From: Alphaproteobacteria bacterium
GTDB taxonomy: Bacteria > Pseudomonadota > Alphaproteobacteria > UBA828
Assembly (NCBI GenBank): GCA_029937205.1
Contig: JAPYQV010000154.1
Coordinates: forward strand, 1-6,720
Reading direction: 5' to 3'
Length of the DNA: 6,720 nucleotides
Below the pieces are notes generated by a model that saw only the letters and a list, made by a program, of their open reading frames with translations, was not told the origin of the DNA and made no database searches. Below, piece after piece: positions 6,176 to 6,720 of the stretch; position 1 is the first letter of the stretch; each line of letters begins with the position of its first letter. The translations under genes were made by a program, and so were the position numbers.

Positions 6176-6720
6176 TTATGCTCTCAAATCAGCCATGGCC
6201 GAATTGCTGCCGAGCGTCGCCAACGCGGTGTTGACGATATCCGATACCGTCAAGCCGGCATCCTCATACATGCCCTGCGGCGTTCCATGGGCAATGAAGC
6301 GATCGGGCAAGGTCATCGGGCGAATCTTGAGGCCGTTGTCGAGCAATCCGTCTTTCGCCAGGAATTGCAGCACATGCGCCGCAAAGCCACCGATGGCGCC
6401 TTCCTCAATGGTGATCATCACCTCATGCTCGCCGGCCAGTCGGCGAATCAAATCTTCGTCGAGCGGCTTGGCGAAGCGCGCGTCGGCAACGGTGCAGGAA
6501 AGGCCGTGTGCTTGCAATTCATCGGCGGCAGCGAGGCTTTCCTTCAAATGTGCGCCGAGCGACAGAATGGCGATTGACGTGCCTTCGCGTAAGATCCGGC
6601 CCTTGCCGATTTCAAGCGCTTCGGGTTCGGCCGGAATTTCAAGGCCGAGGCCCTCGCCGCGCGGATAGCGGAAGGCTGAGGGCCGGTCGTCGATTAATGC
6701 TGCCGTATGCACCATGTTTG
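6176..6720 (-). CDS. dxs: 1-deoxy-D-xylulose-5-phosphate synthase, C-terminal part
   Basis: The 180 residues in the window are the end of DXS, the thiamine-diphosphate enzyme that condenses pyruvate and glyceraldehyde 3-phosphate in the first and flux-controlling step of the MEP pathway. The visible part covers the end of the pyrimidine-binding domain ([22 protein letters not shown]) and the transketolase C-terminal domain. The latter includes [51 protein letters not shown] and [20 protein letters not shown]. The frame stays open through the right window edge with an asparagine codon before the first methionine, so that ATG is internal and the real start lies well outside. The stop TAA at 6176-6178 is 28 bases before the shc start. 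Placement ahead of the cyclase suggests that isoprenoid input and hopanoid output are transcribed together. Confidence 0.97.
   Translation of the reverse strand, partial: NMVHTAALIDDRPSAFRYPRGEGLGLEIPAEPEALEIGKGRILREGTSIAILSLGAHLKESLAAADELQAHGLSCTVADARFAKPLDEDLIRRLAGEHEVMITIEEGAIGGFAAHVLQFLAKDGLLDNGLKIRPMTLPDRFIAHGTPQGMYEDAGLTVSDIVNTALATLGSNSAMADLRA

Noticed and set aside
6713..6715. ATG as the dxs start
   Set aside because: The residues after it match the interior of DXS, and the frame continues through the window edge.

Overview
The window holds seven genes and no mobile element, CRISPR array or RNA gene that I can see. The GC-rich base composition and the hopanoid and MEP-isoprenoid genes suggest a proteobacterium, most likely an alphaproteobacterium. 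This assignment is inference from gene content and protein style, not from a marker gene.

Left part (1-1026): the 3' end of an O-acetylhomoserine sulfhydrylase-type gene (metY, + strand) runs tail-to-tail into a GNAT acetyltransferase gene (- strand). The acetyltransferase appears to have lost one base in a G tract at 617-620, so its last codons are read in the wrong frame. A 174-base divergent spacer (1027-1200) follows. It holds candidate control elements for ispH: a -35/-10-like pair built as an inverted repeat, a nested hairpin, and a two-codon ATG-GAT-TGA reading frame whose stop touches the ispH Shine-Dalgarno.

Middle and right parts (1201-6720): two convergent gene pairs or operons make up a hopanoid lipid locus. 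On the + strand are ispH (last step of the MEP pathway) and hpnH (adenosylhopane synthase), 38 bases apart. On the - strand, in transcription order, are dxs (first step of the MEP pathway, cut by the window edge), shc/hpnF (squalene-hopene cyclase) and hpnG (adenosylhopane phosphorylase), with gaps of 28 and 13 bases. The two transcription units collide at hpnH/hpnG, whose coding regions overlap tail-to-tail by 51 bases.

Taken together the locus links precursor supply with product formation. DXS and IspH make the C5 isoprenoid units that become squalene through enzymes not in this window. SHC folds squalene into hopene. HpnH adds the 5'-deoxyadenosyl group from SAM, and HpnG removes adenine to start the C35 bacteriohopanepolyol side chain. 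The enzymes themselves belong to known families. The points worth a second look are the gene arrangement, the acetyltransferase frameshift, the ispH leader, and an insertion with an A9 tract in hpnG.
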